Assembly: GCA_938074565.1 (NCBI GenBank)
Contig: CALJEQ010000040.1
Coordinates: 1-59,513 of the forward strand
Length of the DNA stretch: 59,513 bases
Source: an uncultured Alkaliphilus sp.
GTDB taxonomy: Bacteria > Bacillota > Clostridia > Peptostreptococcales > Natronincolaceae
Reading direction: 5' to 3'
The notes under the pieces were generated by a model. The model was not told where the DNA came from and ran no database searches. It saw nothing but the letters and a program-made list of their open reading frames with translations. Shown in pieces: positions 11,701 through 21,566 of the stretch. Position 1 is the first letter of the stretch. Every line of letters starts with the position of its first letter. Both the position numbers and the translations under genes were made by a program.

Positions 11701-14700
11701 CAATTTCCAATACTTTACTATAAACACCGTTAAAAACTTCTTCCCATTGTTCTACTTGTTCAATATTTTCATTAATTTCCTGCATGCTGCTAATAGATTC
11801 TGTATCTGTCTTTGGTATTACATAAGCTACTAAACTCGTCTCTTCCATATTTCCTTTCTTTATCGTAACTAGACTATTATCTACGCCTGAATGCTCATTT
11901 ATTGTAGCCTCTATCTCTCCAATCTCGATTCTATGTCCTCTAATCTTCACTTGCTGATCTATTCTTCCTAAGTATTCTAATTCTCCGTTAGGTAACCATC
12001 TAGCCAAGTCTCCAGACCTATACATTCTTTTCCCATCCATAAATGGATTTGTAATAAACTTTTTATTGGTTAGTTCTTCTCTGTTTAAATATCCTCTAGC
12101 CAAACCTTCTCCCGAAACGCATAATTCACCTACTACGCCTACTGGCACTAAATCTAGATTATTATCTATTATATAGACACTCAGTGTAGGTATTGGTTTG
12201 CCAATGTTACTTATACCTTTTTCTATATCTTCTTCAGTTATTTCTTTATAGGTGACATGTACCGTCGTCTCAGTTATTCCGTACATATTTATTAGCTTTG
12301 AATCTGGATATTTATCTTTCCATTCCTTTAATTTTCGTGGTTTTAATTCTTCACCACCAAATATAATATATCTTATTACAATTTCTTTATCGTTTATTTT
12401 TATTTCTTCATTAGATAAATTATAAAAAGCTGATGGTGTTTGATTTAATACAGTTACATTTTCTTTTTTCAGTAGACATAAAAATTCTTTTGAATCTTGC
12501 GCTATAGACTCTGGAACAATAACAAGTCTACCTCCATAAAATAATGCTCCATACATCTCCCATACAGAAAAATCAAAACAGTAGGAGTGAAACATAGTCC
12601 AAACATCATTCTGATTAAAATCAAATAAACTCTTATCGTTAAAAAATAACCTTACTACATTTTTATGCTCTAATATTGCTCCCTTTGGCTTTCCTGTAGT
12701 ACCTGAAGTATAAATTATATATGCCATATCATGTGGACAATTTATATTTTCTAGGTCTAGATTACTTTCTGTATATATTGTTTCATTTAATAAGTCAATA
12801 GTTTCGCCGTTATATATTATATTAGAAGGCATATCCCCTTTTAATAGTAATAACTTTACTTCACTATCTTCTAAAATATATTCTACTCTTTCTTTTGGAT
12901 AACTTATATTAATAGGTAAATATCCACCACTAGCTTTAATTATACCTAAAATACCTACTATCATTTCAATTGAACGTTCAACCATAATACCAACTATACT
13001 GTTTGGTCCAACTCCTTTTTTTCTAAGGATTCTTGCTAATTGGTTGGCTCTAGCGTTCAATTCACTATAAGTAAGCTTTTCATCTCCATATACTACAGCA
13101 ATATTATTTGGAGTTCTATTTACCTGTTCTTCAAACAATTGTTGTATTGTCATATTCTTAGGATAATTAACTACGTCTTCATTGAATTCAAATAACAATT
13201 GATTTCGTTCACTATTATTTAATAACTTAATATCTTTTAATTTCTGTTTTGCATTTTTCAATATGTTTTCCATTAAGTTTTGCAGATGTATACTTAAACG
13301 TTCAATTGTTTCAATCATAAATATTTCATTATTAAATTCAATATTACACTTATAATTAGTTATTTCTTTTCTTATTTCAAATGATAAATCTAATCTTGAA
13401 CTTTCGGTTTTTATTTCGTAACTGCTAATTTCCAGTTTTTCTGTATTTAATTGTTGTATCTGATTATTTTGGAATACAAACAATACATTAAATAAAGGAT
13501 GTCTACTTGAATCTCTTGTTCCATCAACTAAACTAACCAAATTTTCAAATTGATAATCTGAATTATCAAAAACATTTAGAGTATTATTTTTAACATCTTC
13601 TAAAAATTCAATAAAACTTTTAGTTGATATTGGCTTATTTCTCATTACTATTGTATTAACAAACATCCCAATTAAATTGCTGGTAAATAAATTTTTTCTA
13701 CCTTCAACTACACTTCCTATAACAATATCTTCTTGACCCGTATATTTTGATAATAGCAAGTTAATACTTGATAAAAAGAATATGTATGGAGTTATATTGT
13801 AAATTTTACAAAACTCATCAATTGAACTACTTATCTTTTCACTTATATTAAATGATATATTCCGTCCCTTAAATGTTTGGTTTAATGGTCTATTATAATC
13901 TATTGGTAAATTTAATACAGGTACACCATCATTGAATATTTCCTTCCAATATTGTTCCTGTTTTAGCATTTCTTTACTATTGCAAAAACTATTATTCCAA
14001 GCAGCATAATCTTTATATTGTATCTCTAATTCTGATAATTCATTTTCGTTGTATATAGATAAAAACTCTTTTGCAAATACTACCGAACTTGCTCCATCAA
14101 AAATTATATGGTGAAAATCAATTAAAATAAAATATTTTTTCTCATATAATTTTAATAATTTAACTCTTAGCAGTGGTAATTTATTTAAATTAAATGGTTT
14201 TACAAATTCTATTATTTTATTATTTAAGTAGTTTATTTCGTCTTCACTAGAAGCTTTTTCTTCGCAATCAATATTTAATGTGTAACCCTTTACAATTTTC
14301 ATTAAAACTTTTCCGTCTATCTCTTCAAAATAAGTTCTCAAAGTTTCATGTCTTTCAATAATCTTGTTAATTGTATAATTTAACTTTTCAATGTTTAATT
14401 CACCTTTTACTATCATACCAAATGGAACATTGTAATTTAAACTTTCCATATCTAACTTATGTAAGGCATACATTCTTTTTTGTACAGAAGATACATCATA
14501 ATATTCGCTATTTTTTAATTTTACTATTTTATTATACATAGTTTCACTAGTGTCTATAGAATCTAATTCCCCAGATAATTTTTTTATAGTTTGATTTTCA
14601 AATAATTTTTTTATTGAAAAATCTTTATTGAAATTTTGCTGTACCTTCGATAAAAGTTTCATTGCTTTTATAGAATTTCCACCAAGTTCAAAGAAATTAT

Positions 14701-17326
14701 CCTCCACAGATAGTTTTTGTACATCTAAAACTTCCTTCCATATATTAATCATTATATCTTCAGTTTTAGTTGTTTTCTCAATGTATTGAACTACTTCTCC
14801 ATTTATTCTTTCACTTAAATCACTAACTTTAATGAATTTAGAAGGAATCATTAATGCTGGTAGTTCTTTTCTTAATTCTTCTATAATTTCTGAAACATTA
14901 TCTATTTTTTCTTTTTCAATTATATAAGCTATAATTTCAGAGTTATCGCTATCATATTCACATACTGTGTCAATAATCCTAGTGTTATTTCTAATTTTTT
15001 CCTCAATTTTATAAAGACTTATATATCTATCTTTAATAACTACTTGCTTTTCTTCTTCACCCAATACATCTAACTCACCATTTTCAAGAATGCGACCTAA
15101 CTTATTTGTATTATATATTTCTAATTCATTATTTCCTATATATATGTCACCTATAATTCCTATGCCTGTAATGTTCATATCATTGTCTAAAATAAAAACT
15201 CTGATTGATTCTTCCTTATTTAATATTCCATAATTACTTAATTCTTCTCCTAATTTACTTTCTATGTATCCGCATTTAAAAGTAGAGAATTTATTTGTAA
15301 TAAGTTCCATTTCTTCAGTATCAACTATATTAATTTCTTCTAATGGACTGTTATTTTCTTCAACCACAGCCTTTAGCATTAATTTAAAATATTTAACCCA
15401 TCTATTTATAGTTTCCTCCGCAAATATATCTTTACTGTAATCAAATCTTATGTTTAATTTGTTGTCCATTTCCAAAATGCCCACATACAAATCATACTTG
15501 CTTTCTGAAATTTCAGTTGAGATATATTCAATTTGTGTCTCGTGGAAATTGTAATCTACAGGTCTCCTATTTACATTAAATACTACATTATAGTTGTTAT
15601 GTGAGTTTATAGCATTAAAATAACTATTATCTTCAAATTCCTTAAAATAATCTTTTACTTTATTGCAAATATTATTTAAGCTATAATTATCTTCTATTTC
15701 TAAATTTATTCCAATCATTTCTACACAATTTCCAATTAGGCTTTCTGCACCAATTATATTTTGTCCTGCAAACGGAATTCCAACTGTAATATTTTTATTT
15801 TTTGAAACCTTACTTAAGAAACCTATAAATAAAGCCAACATAGTGTTAAAAATGCTAGTGTTATTTTTAGATGACACTTTTCTAAGTTTTTTTAACATTA
15901 TTTCATCTTCTATAAACTCAAATCTTCCACCAAATTTTTCCCTGTTACTAATAGAAAATTTCTGTCTTAAATCTAAATAACCCCCAGTTTTACTGATACT
16001 CTTTATTGCCAATATTTCTGAATCTCTATTCTTATTTATTAATTTTTCTTTAATTTGTACATATTCTCTAAATTGAACTGGAATATTAATATCTACCTTT
16101 TTCCCAGTAAAGTAACTATTATAAAATTCTTTTAATTCATTATACAGAACCCCTAATGACCACCCGTCTGCAATTATATGATGTACTACTATAACAAGAA
16201 TATATTGTTCATGGGATTCTTTAATAACTTTCACTCTAAATAGTACATCTTCTAACAAAAACTCCTGTTTAATTATTTCTTCTATTAGTTGTTTTGCATT
16301 TTCATCTCTTATTTCAATAAGTTCTAAACTATATTGAACATCATTCAATATAGTTTGTGTGCTGTTTTTATTATCAATTATTGTTCTTAGTGCTTCGTGC
16401 CTCTTTACTACTTTATTTAAACTTTCTTCTAATAATTTAATGTCTAAATTACCTAATACTTTAATGGCTATTGCCTCATTAAATGCAGAGCTGCCCCCTG
16501 TTAATTCCCATTGAGTTAAAAAATTTAATTGTTCCTTTGTTAGGGAATATTCAATATTTTTAACCTCATTTTCTATCTCTTCATTTTTACTATACGATAC
16601 TGATAATATATTGTCTCCTAACCTTTCTGTTTTTGCTTGTGTTTCATTTTCATTTAATATTATACTTTTATTCCATATATCGCCTTCATTAAATAGTTGA
16701 TTTAGCTTTACTGAAATCATCCCTTTATGTTCATCAATTAGTTTTGTCTGACTGTTAAACATATCTTTTAAATCTTTATCTTCAGCTCTAATTTTACTAT
16801 TATCTATTACAACAGCAATCTCATCTAAAGCTTCTTGAATTTCTTTACTGGCACTTTTAAACAAATCCTCTTTGTTATTGTCTAAAGAATCTAAACTATC
16901 CTTAGAACTAAATATTGTAGATATAATGTTATTTTGCTGTTGAATTATTTGTAGTTGACAATTAAATAAGCTAATCAACTCTAAATAATCATTATTAGTA
17001 AGAACTGTATTCTTATATATATTTTCACTACCATTATTAATTATTTCTTCTTCATTTAAGTATACTTCTTCATAGTTTTCAGAATTATTACTTATATACT
17101 CTGAAATCTTATATAGGGTATTTAATTCTTTGTATATTTTAGTAAATGCTATGTCTACACCGAAAATAGTTAAAATGTCCTTTTTTATCTGTGTAAATAT
17201 AATTGAATCAACACCAATCTCTGTAAGATCTTCATCGATATCTATCTCACTTTTTTCAATTTTTGTATACTTTGATAATAGATCTGTCAATTCTACTATA
17301 ATTTCATTCAATGTCATAATACTCAT
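8756..17326 (-). CDS. Hybrid PKS/NRPS subunit: ACP-C-A(vestigial)-PCP-C-A-nMT-PCP-C
   Basis: A 2856-residue protein. Residues 10-80 are an acyl carrier protein (phosphopantetheine Ser in EIGVDSI). Residues 85-255 are a polar, Gln-rich linker of the kind found before C domains in PKS/NRPS hybrids. C1 (258-670, HHIIADG) is followed by only about 160 residues of a decayed A domain (690-850), then PCP1 (Ser 885, GGNSIKA). C2 (945-1370, HHIIFDG) precedes a complete A domain (1395-2300; TSGTTGKPKG, SGDLARW, NGKIDKK) that contains an N-methyltransferase (about 1860-2270; SAM motif EIGCGTG). PCP2 (Ser 2354) and C3 (2410-2830, HHIISDG) end the protein. The A pocket reads D-F-W-N-I-G-M-V-H, matching the known Thr code, so N-methyl-Thr is predicted. 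The gene starts 29 bases after the first subunit ends. Confidence 0.96.
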   Translation of the reverse strand: MSIMTLNEIIVELTDLLSKYTKIEKSEIDIDEDLTEIGVDSIIFTQIKKDILTIFGVDIAFTKIYKELNTLYKISEYISNNSENYEEVYLNEEEIINNGSENIYKNTVLTNNDYLELISLFNCQLQIIQQQNNIISTIFSSKDSLDSLDNNKEDLFKSASKEIQEALDEIAVVIDNSKIRAEDKDLKDMFNSQTKLIDEHKGMISVKLNQLFNEGDIWNKSIILNENETQAKTERLGDNILSVSYSKNEEIENEVKNIEYSLTKEQLNFLTQWELTGGSSAFNEAIAIKVLGNLDIKLLEESLNKVVKRHEALRTIIDNKNSTQTILNDVQYSLELIEIRDENAKQLIEEIIKQEFLLEDVLFRVKVIKESHEQYILVIVVHHIIADGWSLGVLYNELKEFYNSYFTGKKVDINIPVQFREYVQIKEKLINKNRDSEILAIKSISKTGGYLDLRQKFSISNREKFGGRFEFIEDEIMLKKLRKVSSKNNTSIFNTMLALFIGFLSKVSKNKNITVGIPFAGQNIIGAESLIGNCVEMIGINLEIEDNYSLNNICNKVKDYFKEFEDNSYFNAINSHNNYNVVFNVNRRPVDYNFHETQIEYISTEISESKYDLYVGILEMDNKLNIRFDYSKDIFAEETINRWVKYFKLMLKAVVEENNSPLEEINIVDTEEMELITNKFSTFKCGYIESKLGEELSNYGILNKEESIRVFILDNDMNITGIGIIGDIYIGNNELEIYNTNKLGRILENGELDVLGEEEKQVVIKDRYISLYKIEEKIRNNTRIIDTVCEYDSDNSEIIAYIIEKEKIDNVSEIIEELRKELPALMIPSKFIKVSDLSERINGEVVQYIEKTTKTEDIMINIWKEVLDVQKLSVEDNFFELGGNSIKAMKLLSKVQQNFNKDFSIKKLFENQTIKKLSGELDSIDTSETMYNKIVKLKNSEYYDVSSVQKRMYALHKLDMESLNYNVPFGMIVKGELNIEKLNYTINKIIERHETLRTYFEEIDGKVLMKIVKGYTLNIDCEEKASSEDEINYLNNKIIEFVKPFNLNKLPLLRVKLLKLYEKKYFILIDFHHIIFDGASSVVFAKEFLSIYNENELSELEIQYKDYAAWNNSFCNSKEMLKQEQYWKEIFNDGVPVLNLPIDYNRPLNQTFKGRNISFNISEKISSSIDEFCKIYNITPYIFFLSSINLLLSKYTGQEDIVIGSVVEGRKNLFTSNLIGMFVNTIVMRNKPISTKSFIEFLEDVKNNTLNVFDNSDYQFENLVSLVDGTRDSSRHPLFNVLFVFQNNQIQQLNTEKLEISSYEIKTESSRLDLSFEIRKEITNYKCNIEFNNEIFMIETIERLSIHLQNLMENILKNAKQKLKDIKLLNNSERNQLLFEFNEDVVNYPKNMTIQQLFEEQVNRTPNNIAVVYGDEKLTYSELNARANQLARILRKKGVGPNSIVGIMVERSIEMIVGILGIIKASGGYLPINISYPKERVEYILEDSEVKLLLLKGDMPSNIIYNGETIDLLNETIYTESNLDLENINCPHDMAYIIYTSGTTGKPKGAILEHKNVVRLFFNDKSLFDFNQNDVWTMFHSYCFDFSVWEMYGALFYGGRLVIVPESIAQDSKEFLCLLKKENVTVLNQTPSAFYNLSNEEIKINDKEIVIRYIIFGGEELKPRKLKEWKDKYPDSKLINMYGITETTVHVTYKEITEEDIEKGISNIGKPIPTLSVYIIDNNLDLVPVGVVGELCVSGEGLARGYLNREELTNKKFITNPFMDGKRMYRSGDLARWLPNGELEYLGRIDQQVKIRGHRIEIGEIEATINEHSGVDNSLVTIKKGNMEETSLVAYVIPKTDTESISSMQEINENIEQVEQWEEVFNGVYSKVLEIEDKKFDIVGWDSSYTGKLISENEMAEWLNTTIERILSFKPNSVLEIGCGTGMILYRVAPNCNSYCATDLSARAIDYVGSVINNENTLRDKVTLINTSADDFSRISGQYDFVILNSIVQYFPSVEYLVDVLDKTINTLKSGSIIFMGDIRNYSLLREFHTSTTLFKNTGEVNLLDLRHQIERNIEMDSELVIDPMFFYALKKHFPRITHVDILNKKGKENNELTLFRYDAVLYIETEGQCHQETTYNWQKDSLDLQQVKNILEVEKPERLSLINVPNSRMQRVSIEVDVLLNSSNLRNLNDIVAEVDKRLTNDGVNFEEFRQMASLDYDVEILWAGQCKNEYYNVVFIRKSHGENIVNYAYSNLDYCIEDDYKFSQFTSNPLKAKYLKNFILNLKNHLKSKLPEYMIPAYFLQLEKFPLTPNGKIDKKMLPEPILNRNMSVKYEATRNKIEEKLLSIWRKVLGVDKIGINDNFFELGGHSLNATVVTSEIHKDLSVEVPLKELFKNPTIKELGSYIENCSINVYETIEKCEEKDFYETSSSQKRIYTLQQLNKESIAYNMPAAFELKGNLDVKKIEKAFNKLVERHEALRTYFTMIDGEILQKINDVYDVMLEVKEVYEKDVDTVIKDFIKSFDLSKSPLFRVEVVKCSGKNYLLIDMHHIISDGTSVSILIKEFSMFYNGIELEPLRLQYKDFAQWQNKFLSSENILKEREYWKNTFNNEVPVLNLPYDFERSEDKNYEGDYVGFYLDEETTSKLRNIAKEFECTIHMVLLSVYNILLSKYSEKDCIVVGVPVAGRPHADLHNIIGMFVNTLALKNSPSVEKTFKEFLKEVKENSIKAYENQNYQFEELIEVINIKREKGRNPLFDVMFNMVNSDYVEDIELDSVTLKPYIIESTISKFDLTLIAKETNDIIEMSFDYSSNLFKRSTIERAVKDIMLIFDAILKNTDVKIDNINIRSEEDIQYILEENQYLEDIKEQDFLF

Positions 17327-17355
17327 TCGTGTTAAACCTCCCTATTGCTTAATTT

Positions 17356-20300
17356 TTAATGTTTTTGAGATGAATCAAAGCTAGGCCAACATCTCAATTT
17401 CTCATACTCATATGTAGGTATGTGTATTTTTTTTGCATTTTTATCATATAATAAAGCCCAATTAGCATTAGCTCCTCTTGTGTATAACTGTGCTATCCTA
17501 ATTAAATACTCTTCTCTATTTAAAGTAGCAATTTCTTCCATTAGTTTGTTGCATTTATCATTAAGTAATTCTATATCTTCTTCTCTCAACTCTCTAATTA
17601 ATTTTGTCGTATTAAATCTTTCTTTTATTTTTTTATGAACACCATAAAATATTTTATTTTTAAGACTTGTTTTAAACCCTTTGTCAATAATTTTTAATTT
17701 ATCTAATAAATCTTCTTTTGAGTTTGTGACTACAGCTAATCTAACTTCATAATGTTCACGACCTACATTACTTGTATAGCACATATCGCTGAAATCCACA
17801 TTTTTATTATTTTCAATAAATGTTACATATTTTTTTATTAAACCGAGGAGTGATTTTTTATTTTTTGCGGTTATAGTAAATATCTTAAAACCGTAATTTT
17901 TATCAAATAATTCCAATTTATTATCATAATTAAATTCTTCCAAAACAAGATGGCTATTTGTTCCCGAAAAACCAAAATTACTAATACCACATCGCCTAAT
18001 CCCAGCCATAGGAACCCAATCTGTAACCTCTTTGGTTATATAAAATGGCGTTTGGCTAAAATTAATTTTTTCGTTTTCTTTTTTAAAATTTACCAACGCA
18101 GGTATTTTTTTATACTTCATCATTAAACAACATTTTACAACACTTGCAAGACCTGACGCTTCATATAAATGACCAATATTTCCTTTTACTGAACCAATTG
18201 AACAGTATTGTTTTTGATTTGTAAAATTTTTATATGCCTCTGTTAACCCCTGAACTTCAATAGGATCGCCCAAAGGTGTTCCTGTTCCATGGGCTTCTAA
18301 ATAACTGATAGTATTTACATCAACTTTAGCTCTATTTATAGCTCTTAAAATTACTTCCGTTTGTGCCACAGGATTAGGTGCGGATAATCCTATTGATTCT
18401 CCATCATGGTTTACTGCACTACCTTTTATTACTGCATATATATTATCCTTATCATTTATTGCAGCACTTAATGGTTTTATCATTATTGCTACAACCCCTT
18501 CACCTTCTCCTGTACCATTACTTAATGCGTCAAAAGGTCTTGTTCTATAGTCACTTGATTCAAAACCAGCTCTAAACCCATCATCTAAAGGTATCGTCTT
18601 AATACTAACTCCACCAACAATAGCTTGATCGCAACTACCATTTCTAATTTCATTACATGCTAGGTCTAAAGCAACTAAAGAAGATGAACAGGCGGTATCA
18701 ATCATTAAATTTGGGCCCCTTAAGTCTAATAAATATGATACTCTACCAGCAATATTAGTAGATAAACAACCAGTTGGTGTAGTTCTATCCTGAGATGATT
18801 TTAGTATTTTTTGATATTTATATCCATCTAAATCACCTATATATCCAACAAACACTCCTGTTTTTGTACCCTTTAAATCCTTATACCCAGCATCTTCAGT
18901 GGCACTAACTGCCGTTTCTAAAAACAATCTTTGAGCTGGTGACATTGCAGTTGCTTCCATCGGTAATATTTTAAAAAATTTATAATCAAATTTATCTATC
19001 TCGTCTAAATAACTACCTCTATGATACTTAATATTTTCTAAACTATATCCTTCTTTTTGTAAAAATATCGACAAATCATTTTTTCTGTTTTCAGGAAAAT
19101 CTTTTACATTTTCCTTATTATTAATTATGCAGTCCCAAAATTCTTCCAAATTATCTATATTAGCAGCTCTCAATGACATACCTACAATTGCTATTTCTTC
19201 AATTTTATTTTCTTGTGAGTCATTAGAAAAATTAACTATGCTTTTAGCATTTAATCCATCGCCATATTTAATATGTTTTGCTAATTTTCTAATAGATGTA
19301 TTAGAAAAAAAATCAACAACATTTATTTTGCTGCCATAAATTTCTTGAAGACTGATAGCAATTTGATTTAATGTTAATGAATTTATACCTACCTCAAAGA
19401 AATTATCATCTATACTTAAATCAGTATCTCTTAAAAATTCTTTACATATAGATAAAATATTTCTTTCTATTTCATCTAATTCTTCGACAATTTTTATACT
19501 TTTTTTATCCCTTAGTTCATCTAGTTCTTTTATGACTGAATTAAACTCACCTTCATTAAACTTTTGTATTAAGTTAAATCTTTGAACCTTTCCACTTGTT
19601 GTTTTAGGTACCTTTTTTATAGGAATTACATAAGAAATTTGTACGCCAATTTTCAAGTTTACTTCTCTCTTTATATTAGCCTCTACTTCTAAAAAGTTGG
19701 CTAAATCTTTTTTATAAACAACAAAAGCTACTACTTCTTCTATTTGTTTCTTATAATCAACCGCACTTCCTATTACAACATCTAATTCTGTTAATTTCAC
19801 ACCAGCTACTTCCATAATAATTCTTTCTATATCATGGGCATAGTAGTTTTGTCCATTTAAAAACAACACATCCTTATACCTTCCTATTACAATTAGTCGG
19901 CCATTTTTCATAAAGCCTAAATCTCCAGTGTTTAACCAACCCTCTTCGTTTATGATTTCTTTTGTCCTATCTTCCATATTGTAATAGCCGCTTGTTACAT
20001 TAATCCCTTTTATTTCAATGAAACCTATAAAATTTTCCTTTAATACTTCCCCATTCGAGTTTGTTATTCTTAAGTTTATATGTTTAATTGGATAACCTAC
20101 ATCAACGAATGTGGCGGAGTAATTAAAGTCTTCGTTTTGTAAATATTTTACTTCATCACCTATATTCATTTTTCTTCTGTCTATTATTACGGTAGTTATT
20201 TTTTCTTCTAACGGATTAGGAAAAGTTACTGCTAGACATGCTTCTGCAAGTCCATATACTGGATACATTGTAGAAGATTTTAAATTATAATCCTTCATTT

Positions 20301-21210
20301 CATTTAAAAATTCTTCGCATAAGTTCGCAGAAATAGGCTCTGCACCATTAAAAATAAGCCTTACATTTGATAAGTCGTATTCATTTGTTTTTGTTCTTTT
20401 CATATATGTCAAAGTATATCTATAACCAAAGTTAGGGGACTGAAGAATTGTGCATTTGTGTTTACTTGCTGTTTCCAACCATATACTTGGTCTTCTTATA
20501 AAATCTGCTGTACCTATCTGTACTTGGTCAAAATTATGGGTAATTGGTAGTAAGTGGCATCCAATTAACCCCATATCATGTGTTAATGGCATCCATGTTA
20601 ACAAACTATCGGCTTTACTAATATTAGCATTTGTTATTATGCCATCTAAGTTTGCAATTAGATTAGAATGTTTTAATATAACGCCTTTTGGATCCCCCGT
20701 TGAACCTGATGAAAATTGAATAAATGCTATATCTTCTTCTTTACAATTATAAACATTTCCTTCTATTTCATATTCATCAATATTTCTAATGTCAATTAAT
20801 CTTCTTTTAGTTTCTGTAGTATCAATTCCGTTGTTACCTGCATATTCAGATAAAATATCGTATTGCTCCGCATCACATATTAAGTAAGGATTGCTTAATT
20901 TTTCCCATACTTTAAAAAATTTTAGTTTATGTTCTTCGTTATTCCCTTCACTCAATGGAATTACTACTATACCTCCTAATATACCTGCCCAAAAAACGTT
21001 AAGAAAATCTTCTTTATCCCTTAGTTGAATTACTAATTCATCTCTATATCCAATACCTTTACTTTGTAAGTAACCAAGTATTTTCAAGCTATTTATTAAA
21101 AGTTGTCTATATGTTACTTTTTTTTCTTTACCCTTTTTAATATATACTATACCTTTTTCATCTTCCGTTATTCTATTTTTAATTATTTCCGTTAAAGTCT
21201 TAAAATTCAT
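17356..21210 (-). CDS. PKS starter subunit: fatty acyl-AMP ligase - ACP - ketosynthase (no acyltransferase)
   Basis: A 1284-residue protein that should activate a fatty acid and extend it once. Residues 1-560 are an acyl-AMP ligase (SSGSTGDPKG near 167, NGAEP near 288, YGLAEA near 319, catalytic-type Lys in TTSGKVQR near 541); the NGAEP and YGLAEA forms favour the FAAL family that loads ACPs rather than CoA. ACP at about 580-650 (Ser 611 in VGINSL). Ketosynthase at about 670-1095 with Cys841 (DTACSSS), His974 (EAHGTGT) and His1014 (NIGHL), so it should be active. The last 190 residues resemble a KS-AT linker joined directly to a post-AT linker (PTYEYEK), with no AT between. Strong AAGGAGGG site before the ATG. 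First gene of the operon. Confidence 0.95.
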   Translation of the reverse strand: MNFKTLTEIIKNRITEDEKGIVYIKKGKEKKVTYRQLLINSLKILGYLQSKGIGYRDELVIQLRDKEDFLNVFWAGILGGIVVIPLSEGNNEEHKLKFFKVWEKLSNPYLICDAEQYDILSEYAGNNGIDTTETKRRLIDIRNIDEYEIEGNVYNCKEEDIAFIQFSSGSTGDPKGVILKHSNLIANLDGIITNANISKADSLLTWMPLTHDMGLIGCHLLPITHNFDQVQIGTADFIRRPSIWLETASKHKCTILQSPNFGYRYTLTYMKRTKTNEYDLSNVRLIFNGAEPISANLCEEFLNEMKDYNLKSSTMYPVYGLAEACLAVTFPNPLEEKITTVIIDRRKMNIGDEVKYLQNEDFNYSATFVDVGYPIKHINLRITNSNGEVLKENFIGFIEIKGINVTSGYYNMEDRTKEIINEEGWLNTGDLGFMKNGRLIVIGRYKDVLFLNGQNYYAHDIERIIMEVAGVKLTELDVVIGSAVDYKKQIEEVVAFVVYKKDLANFLEVEANIKREVNLKIGVQISYVIPIKKVPKTTSGKVQRFNLIQKFNEGEFNSVIKELDELRDKKSIKIVEELDEIERNILSICKEFLRDTDLSIDDNFFEVGINSLTLNQIAISLQEIYGSKINVVDFFSNTSIRKLAKHIKYGDGLNAKSIVNFSNDSQENKIEEIAIVGMSLRAANIDNLEEFWDCIINNKENVKDFPENRKNDLSIFLQKEGYSLENIKYHRGSYLDEIDKFDYKFFKILPMEATAMSPAQRLFLETAVSATEDAGYKDLKGTKTGVFVGYIGDLDGYKYQKILKSSQDRTTPTGCLSTNIAGRVSYLLDLRGPNLMIDTACSSSLVALDLACNEIRNGSCDQAIVGGVSIKTIPLDDGFRAGFESSDYRTRPFDALSNGTGEGEGVVAIMIKPLSAAINDKDNIYAVIKGSAVNHDGESIGLSAPNPVAQTEVILRAINRAKVDVNTISYLEAHGTGTPLGDPIEVQGLTEAYKNFTNQKQYCSIGSVKGNIGHLYEASGLASVVKCCLMMKYKKIPALVNFKKENEKINFSQTPFYITKEVTDWVPMAGIRRCGISNFGFSGTNSHLVLEEFNYDNKLELFDKNYGFKIFTITAKNKKSLLGLIKKYVTFIENNKNVDFSDMCYTSNVGREHYEVRLAVVTNSKEDLLDKLKIIDKGFKTSLKNKIFYGVHKKIKERFNTTKLIRELREEDIELLNDKCNKLMEEIATLNREEYLIRIAQLYTRGANANWALLYDKNAKKIHIPTYEYEKLRCWPSFDSSQKH

Positions 21211-21566
21211 AATAATTACCCTCCTTTAATGAGAATGCTACAACTAGCTTAATTTTTACACATAAATTTTATCATATATTTTAAAATTGTTATATATTCT
21301 AAATATCCATATTATACACCATACAACAGTAACTTTCTACCTAATTTTACATAATTGATTTTTTTAAAATTTAATTTATACAAAAATACACAATTAATTT
21401 CTCTCGTTTTGGTACATACATTACCAAAATAGAAAACCTAACTTGTTTGAGACACTTCTTTAAATACTATGTCTTATATTAATACTTAATTATGTTTATA
21501 AAATACAAAAATAGATGATTTATAAAATCACCTATTTTTTGTATTTCCCAACAAATATTACCCATA
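21211..21566. promoter_or_regulatory. Intergenic region carrying the presumed PKS/NRPS operon promoter
   Basis: This 356-base AT-rich gap contains no credible gene. On the minus strand a TATAAT lies at about 21310-21315, roughly 100 bases upstream of the first synthase gene, but the matching -35 (TAGAAA at 17 bases) is poor, so the promoter is only a guess and may need an activator. The terminator of the upstream radical-SAM operon occupies the far end (21508-21541), so the two same-strand operons are probably transcribed separately. Confidence 0.35.
21508..21541 (-). terminator. Terminator of the radical-SAM operon
   Basis: Inverted repeat AAATAG-TGATTT / AAATCA-CTATTTT with a T-run on the minus strand, just after the stop of the last radical-SAM gene. 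It separates that operon from the synthase operon downstream. Confidence 0.7.
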
